A DNA stretch of 34,377 nucleotides, from IMG/VR virus record IMGVR_UViG_3300024344_000063, positions 1-34,377 of that record, one strand, 5' to 3'. The notes under the pieces were generated by a model that saw only the letters and a list, made by a program, of their open reading frames with translations, made no database searches and was not told the DNA's origin. The first letter of the stretch is position 1, and every line of letters begins with the position of its first letter. The position numbers were made by a program, and so were the translations under genes. This DNA comes from a virus. This document shows, piece by piece, positions 1 to 8,260 of this stretch.

Positions 1-88
1 TTCTTGCAAGTTCTTTCCATCCCCCTACAGAACCTCCTCCTGAAGAAGGTTTTCCCATTAATCCTGTATTAAATAATGAAGGAATCAA
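1..88 (-). CDS. 5' end of the duplicated-domain tail protein (partial at window edge)
   Basis: The coding strand from 88 down to 1 reads a TTG start and the first 29 codons of the protein found complete at 32267-33328, with identical nucleotides. An AGGAG Shine-Dalgarno sequence lies about 9 nt upstream of the TTG. The gene runs off the left edge only because the window starts inside it. In a closed genome it is the same gene as the one at the right end. Confidence 0.7.
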   Translation of the reverse strand, partial: MIPSLFNTGLMGKPSSGGGSVGGWKELAR

Positions 89-100
89 TTAAAGGAACTC

Positions 101-865
101 CTAAGAAGAAGTTCCATCATCTAAAGTAAGTTCCATCAACAATCCGACTATTTCTACATCTACTCCAAGATCATCAGATACTACATCTCTTGCTAATTCA
201 AAATAATGTAAATCAAAATCTGTTGGAGTTCCTTGAATAGTTAGTGCTGAACTCCAAGATGTTAAATGAAGATCATCATCAGCAATCCAAGTATCAGTAA
301 TATTCTGAGTTCCTCCAAGTGCCGTTTGTAATGAATCATTATCTGAGAAAGCTCTTGCTGATAAATCAAAATCTATTGTTTGAGAAGCAGAACCACCTGT
401 ACAAGTCCATACTAATCTATATCTTACAGTTCCATTATCATAATTTGGAGGAAATAACATTGGAGGAAGTTGAGCATATTCCTGTGTTGTTGTATCAAAA
501 TTTTGTGTTGATAATTCAATATTAGATGTAGTAATAGTTCTATCAGTTAAAGCAGAACCATTTGTTGCTCTTGGTTTGAAAGATTGTGCAGGAAACCAAA
601 GAGTTTGAGTTCCTATAACAGTTGATAATGTAATATTTTTATCAGGAACTGTTAAAATTCTAGTATTTCCTGTAGTAATAGATCCTGCATCTATTCTTAC
701 TTTCTTTGTAGTATCAGTAGGATCAGTTAAGAAAAAATCATCATCAAAAATATTAGCAATTTCAGAACCTCCTCCGTTTAGAAAATCAGAAATCTTTTGA
801 GTTGCATTACCTCCAAATGTGGAAGCTGTACTAGAGGAAGGAGTAGAAATAGTATCAAAAACCAT
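101..865 (-). CDS. Tail fibre/baseplate-like structural protein, allele A
   Basis: This 254-residue protein is probably part of the distal tail. Residues about 47-80 carry a segment (DPTDTTKKVRIDAGSITTGN followed by a PDKN block) that recurs in many phage tail-fibre and baseplate proteins as 'TDPTKKxxFDxSxITTGTTRTLTxPD'. The rest looks beta-rich. The first 49 and last 8 residues are identical to the copy at 33341-34105, but the centre differs at dozens of positions with no length change, as expected for an exposed binding surface under diversifying selection. A promoter-like element sits 35 nt upstream of the ATG. It follows the LamG-like adhesin gene in transcription order. The exact role is inferred. 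Confidence 0.75.
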   Translation of the reverse strand: MVFDTISTPSSSTASTFGGNATQKISDFLNGGGSEIANIFDDDFFLTDPTDTTKKVRIDAGSITTGNTRILTVPDKNITLSTVIGTQTLWFPAQSFKPRATNGSALTDRTITTSNIELSTQNFDTTTQEYAQLPPMLFPPNYDNGTVRYRLVWTCTGGSASQTIDFDLSARAFSDNDSLQTALGGTQNITDTWIADDDLHLTSWSSALTIQGTPTDFDLHYFELARDVVSDDLGVDVEIVGLLMELTLDDGTSS

Positions 866-892
866 AAAACAATTTGAAAATTAGAAATAAAG

Positions 893-900
893 GGAAGTAA
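893..900 (-). promoter_or_regulatory. WTACTTCY promoter-like element
   Basis: The coding strand reads TTACTTCC, with its first base 35 nt upstream of the ATG at 865, followed by a T/A-rich CTTTATTT stretch. It belongs to a recurring element found at similar distance before many genes here. Confidence 0.5.
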
Positions 901-902
901 AC

Positions 903-1955
903 CTAGTACAAGTCTAGAGTATCATTTCCTGATTCCCCTTCAAAGGAAATAGCTGATAACTGATTATTACTATGAAAAATATTATTACTATGAAAATCAG
1001 TAATTTGAGAGCTTGTTTGTTCTCCTGCTTCCCAAAAGAACCAAGCTACAGAGCCATATAATTTCTGATCAAATGTTCCTCCGTTATCTCTAGCTCCAAA
1101 GTAAGCAGCTCTTGTATTAGTAATTGAAGCAGTAATTGATGTATTAGATGTAGAACCAATACTACTTCCATCAACAAATATCTCTATAGTTTCATTTGCT
1201 GTAGTAATGTAATCAGTATCATAATCTCCTGAATCATAATCAGCTCCAATATCTCCTATGTTTATCGTTATACAATGCCAACTTCCATCATCCAAAGCAG
1301 AGAAATCATGAGAAGCAGTTACAACATTAGATCCATCAGCTATTCTACAGTTTACAGTAGCAGCTACTACTGATGAAGAATAATCAGAATCATAAGCTCC
1401 TGTTCCTGATTGATAATCTGCAGTTAATCCTGATTCTATCCAGATATGAACTCCTGCGTTTGTTGATGTTGATTCATCTTTCTTACAAAATAGAGTTCTG
1501 ATTCCTGAATTAGTTTCAGTAAACTTATACCAAAATGAAAAACTTTGTGATAATCCTAAAGCTAAACCTGAATCATTTGGAATGGTTACATATTGAGATC
1601 CTGTAAATCTACCTATAGCTCCTAACTTTGTTCCATCTCTTACATCATATCCTATAGTTCCATTCTCTACATGAGTTACAGGATAAGCAGAATGAGAAGA
1701 TACTGCTGATTTGATTATCAGATTTCCATTTCTTAAATATCCACTTTCAGAAATATCAATATCGGGATCTCCTGTAGTCCATGTATCAGTTAGAATAAGT
1801 TTCTCTCTTACTTTTGTAATTCTAGCTTTTCTATCAACTCCTTTCTGTTCAGGAACTTCTTCTAAAAATGCATGTTTGATTGCATTGACTTCTGATTGTG
1901 TAGTAGTAGATGATTTTCTTAAAAGGTTTGCAATAGATCCTAAAGTATCAGCCAT
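903..1955 (-). CDS. LamG/concanavalin-like tail adhesin
   Basis: This 350-residue protein has, from about residue 115, the pattern of a laminin-G/concanavalin-like jelly roll: FTGSQYVTIPNDSG, SFSFWYKF, a DGSWHCITINIG strand, IEIFVDGSSIGS, and a YFGARDNGG ending. In phages such domains bind surface glycans, so a host-recognition fibre is likely. The N-terminal 110 residues are helical and charged at first (EVNAIKHAFLEEV) and probably attach the protein to the tail. It starts 1 nt beyond the stop of the preceding tail gene, so the two are co-transcribed. A nearly identical partial copy occurs at the right window edge. The glycan target is unknown. Confidence 0.75.
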   Translation of the reverse strand: MADTLGSIANLLRKSSTTTQSEVNAIKHAFLEEVPEQKGVDRKARITKVREKLILTDTWTTGDPDIDISESGYLRNGNLIIKSAVSSHSAYPVTHVENGTIGYDVRDGTKLGAIGRFTGSQYVTIPNDSGLALGLSQSFSFWYKFTETNSGIRTLFCKKDESTSTNAGVHIWIESGLTADYQSGTGAYDSDYSSSVVAATVNCRIADGSNVVTASHDFSALDDGSWHCITINIGDIGADYDSGDYDTDYITTANETIEIFVDGSSIGSTSNTSITASITNTRAAYFGARDNGGTFDQKLYGSVAWFFWEAGEQTSSQITDFHSNNIFHSNNQLSAISFEGESGNDTLDLY

Positions 1956-1956
1956 T

Positions 1957-3621
1957 TTAAATCGTAACCTCTTGTAAACTAATTGTAAATTTGTTTATTC
2001 CAATATTGGAAGTATCTATTACATCCATTGTAAAATCTAATCCAATGATCAAGGCTTTTCTATCAAACTTGTTTTTTATTCTAACTCTACAATACTTTCC
2101 TAAATCTATTCTAACATCAGGAGGAAAAATATTAATTGGTTGATATTCTCTTTTCTTTACACATACAATATCACTAATAGAATCCAAAGCTTCTACAACA
2201 TGATCAAATTCTGAAGCTTGAGGAAACACTAAAGTTTTTTCTCTAGTTTTAAATTTTCTTTTGGCTCTTACATCTTCATAAATAACAGTAATAGGATTAG
2301 ATGAATAACATCTGAAAGCAAAATCTCCTGTTTGTGAAGTCCATGTTAAGCCATCTGATGAATCAAAATAAGTTCCTGTAGCTGTTTGATATGACATAGC
2401 AAAAGAATCAGTAGCAGTTCCATACAGTTTAACCATTAAAAATATCTGAGTATTTGGAGTTACAGGAGTAGTTCCAAATGATATCTCTGTCCATTGTAGA
2501 GTTCCATCCAATCCTCTAAGAGTTTCTTGAGATAGTTCTGCTTCTTTGAGAATAGTATCTTCATCAGGATCTGTTCCGTTATCAGTTACTAGGAAAAATT
2601 TAGCACTCCCTGCTGAAGGGTTTCCTGTTTTACCCATCTTAATAGATACTTTAGAAACATTATCTTTTGTAGGAGTAAATGGAATAGCATACCATTTTAC
2701 ATCAGAATTTAATGTAGCATCTTCAGAAGTTTGTTCTATATCCTTTTGAATTACGTTTGAGTTTAATCCCTCTAATATTGAGTAACCTGAATCTAATGTT
2801 GTATTTCTCCATCCTATAGGCTCACGCCCAATTAATCCTACTTTAGTTACATCCCATCCTGTAACTTTAGAATGTTCATCATCATTAGTTAGCATAATTC
2901 CAGAAGATATAGTATCTCCTAATCTAAAGAAAAAATCCTTATCAGCATCTACTCCATAAACAGCTCCTGCAGAAGCAGCTAAACTAGCAATAGCAGCAGC
3001 CCATGTTTGATTATTTTGCTGAAAGTCAATTAATTGATTATTGATATTTGTAGTATCTACTCCGTTGGTAGTAATTCCTGATTCTCCTACAAGTTCAGAA
3101 TCTACTAAATGATCAGTTTCTGTAATTATTTCCTTTGCAATCTGTGAAGGATAAACATCAGTATCTGAAGCATCTGCTGTTTCTCCATCTGATTCTTTTT
3201 TCTGGAATCGTTTGATGTTTGTATTTCTATCATTAAAGATAATTCCGTAACCTCCTGCATTGATACGAATCTGTGTAAAGTTTGTATCTACTTCCCAAAC
3301 TTCAGTATCTTTTACTTTACCATAAAATAAATTATAGAGTCCTCCAACTGTTTTTCCAACTTGTAATTTGATTTCCCATTCTTCCTGAATTAGACAATTT
3401 CCATCTGAATCTACCAAATCAGAATTTGTATCATCTATTACAAATGAGAGAGATCCTGTATCATCATTGATTCCTAAATGCCCTGCTACTGTTCTTAAAT
3501 GAAAATCTCTTACAGCATTAGAATCCAATAAAGTAGATGTAAATGAGTAACGTTCTACTCCGTCTAAATCATAGATAATTAATTTAGGCATTAAAGGAGT
3601 AGGATCAAAATTTGAAAGCAT
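1957..3621 (-). CDS. Tail tip/baseplate hub-like protein
   Basis: This 554-residue protein is encoded directly after the tape measure, with a 1-nt stop/start overlap, the place where siphoviruses encode distal tail and hub proteins. The N-terminal half (about 1-260) has features of hub proteins: LIIYDLDGVERYSF, DTEVWEVDTNFTQIRINAGG, and the C-terminal block RVRIKNKFDRKALIIGLDFT. Between them, about residues 300-440, lies a beta-rich insert (VSIKMGKTGNP, TEISFGTTPVTPNTQIFLMV) resembling a carbohydrate-binding jelly roll. The most likely role is the tail tip that joins tube to fibres. The assignment rests on synteny and general pattern, not a recognised family signature. Confidence 0.65.
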   Translation of the reverse strand: MLSNFDPTPLMPKLIIYDLDGVERYSFTSTLLDSNAVRDFHLRTVAGHLGINDDTGSLSFVIDDTNSDLVDSDGNCLIQEEWEIKLQVGKTVGGLYNLFYGKVKDTEVWEVDTNFTQIRINAGGYGIIFNDRNTNIKRFQKKESDGETADASDTDVYPSQIAKEIITETDHLVDSELVGESGITTNGVDTTNINNQLIDFQQNNQTWAAAIASLAASAGAVYGVDADKDFFFRLGDTISSGIMLTNDDEHSKVTGWDVTKVGLIGREPIGWRNTTLDSGYSILEGLNSNVIQKDIEQTSEDATLNSDVKWYAIPFTPTKDNVSKVSIKMGKTGNPSAGSAKFFLVTDNGTDPDEDTILKEAELSQETLRGLDGTLQWTEISFGTTPVTPNTQIFLMVKLYGTATDSFAMSYQTATGTYFDSSDGLTWTSQTGDFAFRCYSSNPITVIYEDVRAKRKFKTREKTLVFPQASEFDHVVEALDSISDIVCVKKREYQPINIFPPDVRIDLGKYCRVRIKNKFDRKALIIGLDFTMDVIDTSNIGINKFTISLQEVTI

Positions 3622-5573
3622 TATGTAACTCCTCCTCCTATCAATCCCATTCTCTCTCTAAAGTCTAACATTCCGTTAAGCTGAATATTTCCTTGTTGAG
3701 TTGATTGTAATGATATGATCTGAGTTTGTGGAACTCCTAATAATGATGAATTAGTATTAATCTCTGCTTGTTCTTCTGCTAAAATTCCTCTCAAAAATGT
3801 AGATGAATTTCTAGGAGAAGAATCATTTCTAAAAGGATCTAATGCTCTAATCTGATTTGATAAGGAAACTCTAGCTCTTGCTTCTGATATTCTTAAACCT
3901 AAACCATGAAAATCAAATGTTCTAGCTTCTGAATATCCTGCATATTGTATTCTTGGATTTGCCTTTAATGATAAATCCATTCCTGTTAATTCGGATAATG
4001 ATTTTTGTGCATTTCTATTTCCCCCCCATAAAGCATCTTCAGCTTTTAATGCCTGATAATTATTATGACGATTAGCAGAACCTCCTCCTGAGTTTACACT
4101 CTTAGCAGTTCCAATAGAAGAAGCAGAACTTTGAGGAGAACCTCCTAATGATGAAGTAAAGTTTGATGCTCCTGTTTCTTTACCATAATTTATAAATCTA
4201 TTATTGGTTACTGCTGCTGTCAATCCTGTAGATATTGCTGAAGCTGAAGATGTGATATTTCTACCTACATTAAATTGTCTAGTGATAGCATTACCTCCTG
4301 ATAACCCTGCTTGATTCATAGCGATAATTAATGATGAAGCTGCTTGAATTCTACCTAAAGCAAGAGGAATTCCTTTCTCTCCGTTTTCGCCTCCTGTAAT
4401 GGAGGCTAACCTAAAACCTGACGAACTTGCAAATCTATTTGAAGCTGCTGTTAATTTAGTAATAGATGAAGTAGTATTATCTGCAGCTTTACCTAAACCT
4501 TCTACTGCAGGAGTTTGTTTATTATCAACTTGATCAGCAAATCTTTGTGCTGCTTCCATGTAATCTTCTAAAGAATCTGCAGCATCATCTGTTTTAGTTT
4601 CTGTTAATCCTAATGCTCCTGATAGAGTAGGTAGTGATCCTCTTTCCTGTCCTGTTAAATCTTCTATTCCATCTCTGAAACCTCCAAGATTCGATTCATA
4701 AGCTACTACTGCTGCTGTACTTGCTATCAAAGCTGCTGCTGTAACTGGATTTGATAACATGAAAGTTTTCATAGCTATAGCTGCTGCTCTTAATGATGCT
4801 GCTAAACTAAAATTAGCTCCTGTTTGTGCTACAGTAACTCCTACGCTTGATGCTTGAACAGGAACTGATGCTGCTGTAACTCCTGTTTTTGCTACTATTG
4901 ATCTAGTAACTGCATCTGTAGTTTTTTTCTGAGCAATTAAAGCTAAAATCATAATACCTGATTGAACTGCTGCTGCTGCTGTGTTGATTCCTATAGTTAC
5001 CATCTGTCCATCTAAAGCCCTAGTATCAGCAGCTAATTGTTTAGTTTCTAATTGAGCTTCCTTCATCATGAAACCTAATTCTTCAGTAGCTCTTGCTTTA
5101 TCACGTTCTGATATTGTGCCTTCTTGAATTGCTGTTGTTAAATCCTCCTGAGCTTTTCTAATGTTTACTGTCATTCTTTCTATTCCTAATCCTGTTTTTT
5201 CTAATCCAACAAGAGAAGCCTGTAATCCGAAAACTGCATCTGTAACTCCTGTAACTGCTTGACCTAATCCTAATGCTGATGTAGCTAATGTATTTAATTG
5301 ACCATCTGCAGAATTAGCAGCAGAACCCATTTTGTTTAAACCTGTAGAACCTTCGTTTCCTGCTTGAGCTACTTTAGTTCCTGTTTGTTTTGCAGTAGAT
5401 CCTAACTTGTTTAACCCTCCTGCAGCTTTAACTGATGCTTGATCAATATCTGTTCCTGCTTTCTTTCCTTTAGTTCCTGTATCTTTGAGTTCCTTTCCTA
5501 CTTTCTTGGCTGTTTGAACTGCCTTATCTCCTTCAGCAGTAATTACTACCTTAGCTTTCAAATCCTTAGCCAT
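3621..5573 (-). CDS. Tape measure protein
   Basis: This 650-residue protein sets tail length. It starts with a basic, Ala/Gly/Lys-rich helical region (residues 1-110, many KKxG and QTG repeats), continues with long predicted helices, and has hydrophobic segments near residues 195-215 (GIMILALIA) and 265-290 (AALIASTAAVVA). The C-terminal third is Ser/Asn/Gly-rich. Position after the tail chaperone and before the tail tip is canonical. At the usual ~1.5 angstrom per residue it would predict a tail of roughly 100 nm. The start is ATG, with two copies of the promoter-like element 27 and 37 nt upstream. Confidence 0.85.
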   Translation of the reverse strand: MAKDLKAKVVITAEGDKAVQTAKKVGKELKDTGTKGKKAGTDIDQASVKAAGGLNKLGSTAKQTGTKVAQAGNEGSTGLNKMGSAANSADGQLNTLATSALGLGQAVTGVTDAVFGLQASLVGLEKTGLGIERMTVNIRKAQEDLTTAIQEGTISERDKARATEELGFMMKEAQLETKQLAADTRALDGQMVTIGINTAAAAVQSGIMILALIAQKKTTDAVTRSIVAKTGVTAASVPVQASSVGVTVAQTGANFSLAASLRAAAIAMKTFMLSNPVTAAALIASTAAVVAYESNLGGFRDGIEDLTGQERGSLPTLSGALGLTETKTDDAADSLEDYMEAAQRFADQVDNKQTPAVEGLGKAADNTTSSITKLTAASNRFASSSGFRLASITGGENGEKGIPLALGRIQAASSLIIAMNQAGLSGGNAITRQFNVGRNITSSASAISTGLTAAVTNNRFINYGKETGASNFTSSLGGSPQSSASSIGTAKSVNSGGGSANRHNNYQALKAEDALWGGNRNAQKSLSELTGMDLSLKANPRIQYAGYSEARTFDFHGLGLRISEARARVSLSNQIRALDPFRNDSSPRNSSTFLRGILAEEQAEINTNSSLLGVPQTQIISLQSTQQGNIQLNGMLDFRERMGLIGGGVT

Positions 5574-5592
5574 AATCTAAAAAATAGTTTAG

Positions 5593-5610
5593 AGAAGTAA
5601 ATGGAAGTAA
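5593..5610 (-). promoter_or_regulatory. Tandem WTACTTCY promoter-like elements
   Basis: Two elements, TTACTTCC (5603-5610) and TTACTTCT (5593-5600), lie 10 bp apart, 37 and 27 nt upstream of the tape-measure ATG. A ten-base period places both on the same face of the helix. Confidence 0.5.
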
Positions 5611-5611
5611 A

Positions 5612-5692
5612 CTAACTCATGAAGAAAGCTAATGCTCCTGCTATAGGTAATCCTATAGAGAGTATTGTTAGAATTTTAATATCTCTGTCCAT
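5612..5692 (-). CDS. Tiny single-membrane-span protein
   Basis: A 26-codon ATG reading frame fills the gap between the gp10-like gene and the tape measure. It begins MDRDIKIL and continues as one hydrophobic helix (TILSIGLPIAGALAFFMS), so a membrane peptide is possible. It ends just before the tape-measure promoter elements. The upstream TCCTTATTAGGA is a small palindrome. No Shine-Dalgarno is obvious. Such short frames arise by chance, so support is only the membrane-like composition and the fit in the gap. Confidence 0.35.
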   Translation of the reverse strand: MDRDIKILTILSIGLPIAGALAFFMS

Positions 5693-5726
5693 GCTTAAGT
5701 TAAGAGGTTCATCCTAATAAGGACTA

Positions 5727-6197
5727 TCAAATACTTTTATCTGTAACTTCTTTAGCCTGACCTTCAAAAGGTTTCCAATGTTTAGATATTTTTCCTGCTA
5801 CAATATCAGGGAGTAACTTTTCAAACCTAGCTAAAGCAGGGCGAAGATGAGGTTGAGGTTTTGTAGCCTTTGATAACATTACAAAAACATCTTCTCCTGA
5901 TTTAGGATCTATCCAATGTAATACTTTCTTCTTTGTTGGTCTTACTACTCCTCTACCATATTCTAAGATGAGAAATATCTTCTCCTTTGATGATCCGATA
6001 GTAATTGATTCTGCTGAGGTTCTTTGAATAACCCATGATTTAGCATACTCTCCTGATTGTCTAGGAGCTTGTTTCTGTATTAGTTTGATTAGAATATTAG
6101 CTGCAGTAAACATGATATCCTGAGTTAGTTTGTCAATGGATTTCTCAAAGTCTAAATCTTTGATAACCTTACTCAATCCTTCAATCTTAATTACCAT
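5727..6197 (-). CDS. HK97 gp10-like head-tail/tail completion protein
   Basis: This 156-residue protein has the pattern of the HK97 gp10 family: an N-terminal helix pair (LSKVIKDLDFEKSIDKL), the block AANILIKLIQKQAPRQSGEYAKSW corresponding to the family's 'APVDTGxLRxS', a beta strand, and a QPHLRPAL motif near residue 120 matching 'PFLRPAL'. Family members join or complete the tail. Its location beside the tail chaperone is slightly unusual, since gp10-like genes commonly precede the tube gene. The ATG overlaps the end of the frameshifted chaperone extension, so translation may be coupled. Confidence 0.65.
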   Translation of the reverse strand: MVIKIEGLSKVIKDLDFEKSIDKLTQDIMFTAANILIKLIQKQAPRQSGEYAKSWVIQRTSAESITIGSSKEKIFLILEYGRGVVRPTKKKVLHWIDPKSGEDVFVMLSKATKPQPHLRPALARFEKLLPDIVAGKISKHWKPFEGQAKEVTDKSI

Positions 6198-6749
6198 TTT
6201 GTTTCTTCTCCATATCTGAACTCTGCTTCTGTTGAATTTCTACAAACATTTGTTTAATTAGAACAAATTTATCTAAACCAAAATCCTTGATATAATTTTC
6301 AATCTCTGATAAGTTACCTAGTGAATTAATCGAACTAGCTATTATCCAAGCTTCTCTGAGTTGTTTATCTTCCCAGAGTTTCTTTGCATTTCCATAGACA
6401 GCGTCTTGGATAACTCGAACTCTTTCCTGTTCGTTCCTGCTATCAGTAAAAAACTGAAAACTGCTCCTGCTGTTTTTCTTAGAACTGTGATATCAAAATT
6501 CTCTACTTCTTTATCATAGTTAAAATCAAGATAAGTTTCTAAAACATCTTTAGTCCATAAATCCCATTTATCATTATACTCTATTTGATCTGCTAATCCT
6601 ACAATATTATCTTCAGATTTTGATAATTCTGTAAATGCTTTAGAGAGTTCTTTAGGTTTTGTTCCCTTGACTTCTTTAACAGCCCATTTAGATTCTCCAA
6701 TAAAATAGAAATCTAATTCTTCTGTAAAACCTCGATAAACTTCAGACAT
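6187..6749 (-). CDS. Tail assembly chaperone G-T fusion made by -1 frameshift
   Basis: Slipping back one base at T TTT TTA (6447-6453) joins the first 101 residues of the short chaperone to 86 codons in the -1 frame, giving 187 residues. The new part reads TDSRNEQERV, then VIQDAVYGNAKKLWEDK, and is strongly helical and charged, ending at TAA 6187-6189 over the start of the gp10-like gene. This reproduces the lambda gpG/gpGT arrangement, in which a minor frameshift product recruits the tape measure to the tube protein. The open -1 frame has no start codon fitting an independent gene. The frameshift is predicted from sequence, not observed. Confidence 0.7.
6342..6749 (-). CDS. Tail assembly chaperone (G-like, unshifted product)
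   Basis: This 135-residue acidic protein starts at ATG, MSEVYRGF, and lies between the tail tube gene and the tape measure, where siphoviruses encode the G chaperone. Residues 1-100 contain a small beta-rich N-terminus and then helices (KAFTELSKSEDNIV, LWTKDVLETYLDFNYD). After the slippery site the zero frame continues only 34 residues (LIAGTNRKEF and on), with less structured composition, to a TAA. This is the expected major product. The function is inferred from position plus the frameshift. Confidence 0.7.
   Translation of the reverse strand: MSEVYRGFTEELDFYFIGESKWAVKEVKGTKPKELSKAFTELSKSEDNIVGLADQIEYNDKWDLWTKDVLETYLDFNYDKEVENFDITVLRKTAGAVFSFLLIAGTNRKEFELSKTLSMEMQRNSGKINNSEKLG
6447..6453 (-). 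other. -1 ribosomal frameshift site, T TTT TTA
   Basis: In the chaperone frame the codons are AGT TTT TTA CTG, so the heptamer is exactly X XXY YYZ in phase. This is the same heptamer as the HIV-1 gag-pol site. Its A-site Leu codon is residue 101. Slippage opens 86 further codons. Confidence 0.7.
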
Positions 6750-6791
6750 GATATTATAATTCTATAGATAGATTTAGTAGATTCGTGTAGC

Positions 6792-7688
6792 CTATGTTAA
6801 TGCTCTATTCTCTGCTTCCCATGTAATATCTTCTTTGATAATATCTGTGTTTGATGCTGAAGGGTTTGAAGCATAAGATGTTATTCTAGCATCAGTATCT
6901 GAGAAAGCAGATGTTCCGTTTTCTACATCCATAGTTAAAGCTCGTTTAGTTAATGCTGAATGATCTCCTTGTATTGTTGTATTCTTTTGATAGATAGTAG
7001 CTGAACCTGTGTTTCTTCTATGTGAAACTCTTGAATGTTCTATCATTGTTTTACCCATTACTTCAACTAATCCTAATTCAAATGTAGTTGTAGCAGAAAA
7101 TGATAATATATCATAAGCTGCTGAGTTCCATGTAAAAGGATCATCAGATGCTGAAGAGTGATCTAAAGCAGTAATTGAAGAAGCTGAAGTTAATAGAGTA
7201 GATCCTGCAGGAGCTGATGTACTCCAATCAGTAATTTCTCTACAAACAAAACTCATATCCAAAGTCCATAAACCTCTCTCTGCAGAGAGAGTAGTAGATA
7301 TTGGTCTTGCTCCTTTCATTAATCTATAATTATCAGTTCCATCAAAGTCTTTACCTACAGCCCATGATTGAGATTCCTCAATAGTTCCAGAACCTGAAGG
7401 AGCATTGAATCCAGTTTTAGCTAAAACAGTATCTGTGATATTTGCTTTAATTGTAAATGCTCCTATCTCTCCTGTTTTAACTGCATTAATGATATCATAA
7501 TTTCCTAATTCTAAAACATCTGCTTTTGTAATTGTATGATCAATAGTAAAATCTGTAATTATATTTGGTTGAATGTAAGTAGGAGAAGTAGGTGTAACTC
7601 CAAAAGTAGCAGCAGTAGTTCCCTCTACAATATATTGAGGAGGATTTGTATAATCTCTCATTGTTGCAGGAATGTATGAAGTAGGCAT
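6792..7688 (-). CDS. Major tail tube protein
   Basis: This 298-residue, largely beta protein contains patterns common in tail tube subunits: TAATFGVTPTSPTYI near the N-terminus, then TIDHTITKADVLELGNYDI, a strand-rich centre, and TTLSAERGLWTLDMSFVCRE. It lies between the terminator-like gene and the tail chaperone, as expected for the tube protein. It has its own ATG and a promoter-like element 40 nt upstream, suggesting separate strong expression. The extra ~100 C-terminal residues (two NTGSATIYQKN / TALTMDVENG-type strands) may form a decorating domain. Confidence 0.7.
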   Translation of the reverse strand: MPTSYIPATMRDYTNPPQYIVEGTTAATFGVTPTSPTYIQPNIITDFTIDHTITKADVLELGNYDIINAVKTGEIGAFTIKANITDTVLAKTGFNAPSGSGTIEESQSWAVGKDFDGTDNYRLMKGARPISTTLSAERGLWTLDMSFVCREITDWSTSAPAGSTLLTSASSITALDHSSASDDPFTWNSAAYDILSFSATTTFELGLVEVMGKTMIEHSRVSHRRNTGSATIYQKNTTIQGDHSALTKRALTMDVENGTSAFSDTDARITSYASNPSASNTDIIKEDITWEAENRALT

Positions 7689-7720
7689 TTACAAATTATA
7701 ATTCTAATTATATCATTAAT

Positions 7721-7728
7721 GGAAGTAA
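7721..7728 (-). promoter_or_regulatory. WTACTTCY promoter-like element
   Basis: The coding strand reads TTACTTCC 40 nt upstream of the tail-tube ATG, followed by an A/T-rich stretch including GATATAATT. Confidence 0.5.
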
Positions 7729-7729
7729 T

Positions 7730-8260
7730 TTATGATTTTGTTTTAAACCAATTTACAGTTAAAGTTCCTGCTGCTCTGATATTATCTTTAGAAACAGAGT
7801 TCTCTGTTTTTGGTATATTCCAATCTACAGAGTTTTCTTCAAAGGAATGAATATGTGAAGCTGTAGTATCTGATTTAGGAATTGTAGTATTTCCAGAAGG
7901 AAGTATTTCCCAAATGATTCTATCTACTTCTCTCATCATTAATTTTAATACAGTATAACTTTCTGCTTGAATATCGATATAGATTAACTGATTCATCTTC
8001 TGCCCATAATCTCCTATGAATCTTCCAGAAGGATCAGGAAATTCTGAATCTGAATTTACTACTATACCATTTACTCCAAATGATGTATTATCAAACCAAG
8101 CATGACTCACAGAAGATCCAGTAGCTGAACTAAAATCAGGAGTTAAGTTTTCTGAACCATTGTTTACATTTGTGTTAGTCCAATTAGTTTCTAAATTATA
8201 TCTAATAACTTCATCAAGTTCTTCAAAAGTTCCAACTAATCTATCATAAGAAACTGTCAT
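7730..8260 (-). CDS. Tail terminator-like protein
   Basis: This 176-residue protein immediately precedes the tube gene in transcription order. It has an N-terminal helix (YDRLVGTFEELDEVIRYNLE), a loop-rich insert, a strand QLIYIDIQAES followed by helix VLKLMMREVDRIIWEIL, and a C-terminal TLTVNWFKTKS strand. Helix-strand-helix order and position match gpU-type tail terminators, which cap the tube and bind the head. No specific motif proves this. Its start overlaps the stop of the upstream gene by one base. Confidence 0.5.
   Translation of the reverse strand: MTVSYDRLVGTFEELDEVIRYNLETNWTNTNVNNGSENLTPDFSSATGSSVSHAWFDNTSFGVNGIVVNSDSEFPDPSGRFIGDYGQKMNQLIYIDIQAESYTVLKLMMREVDRIIWEILPSGNTTIPKSDTTASHIHSFEENSVDWNIPKTENSVSKDNIRAAGTLTVNWFKTKS

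Larger units (their letters stand above)
1..1137. repeat. Left copy of the terminal overlap (unit length 33,240 bp)
   Basis: This segment aligns without gaps to 33241-34377. Bases 1-127 are identical to 33241-33367, the middle (about 128-720) is strongly diverged, and the rest is nearly identical again. The constant offset of 33,240 suggests the contig closes on itself, as expected for a circular or terminally redundant genome. The diverged middle falls inside one gene, the 254-residue tail protein. A genuine tandem duplication is the alternative but fits less well, because both window edges cut through the same gene order. Confidence 0.85.

Noticed and set aside
1711-1977. Plus-strand open frame inside the LamG-like gene
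   Set aside because: It is antisense to a gene with clear domain signatures, has hydrophobic shadow composition, and no start signal.
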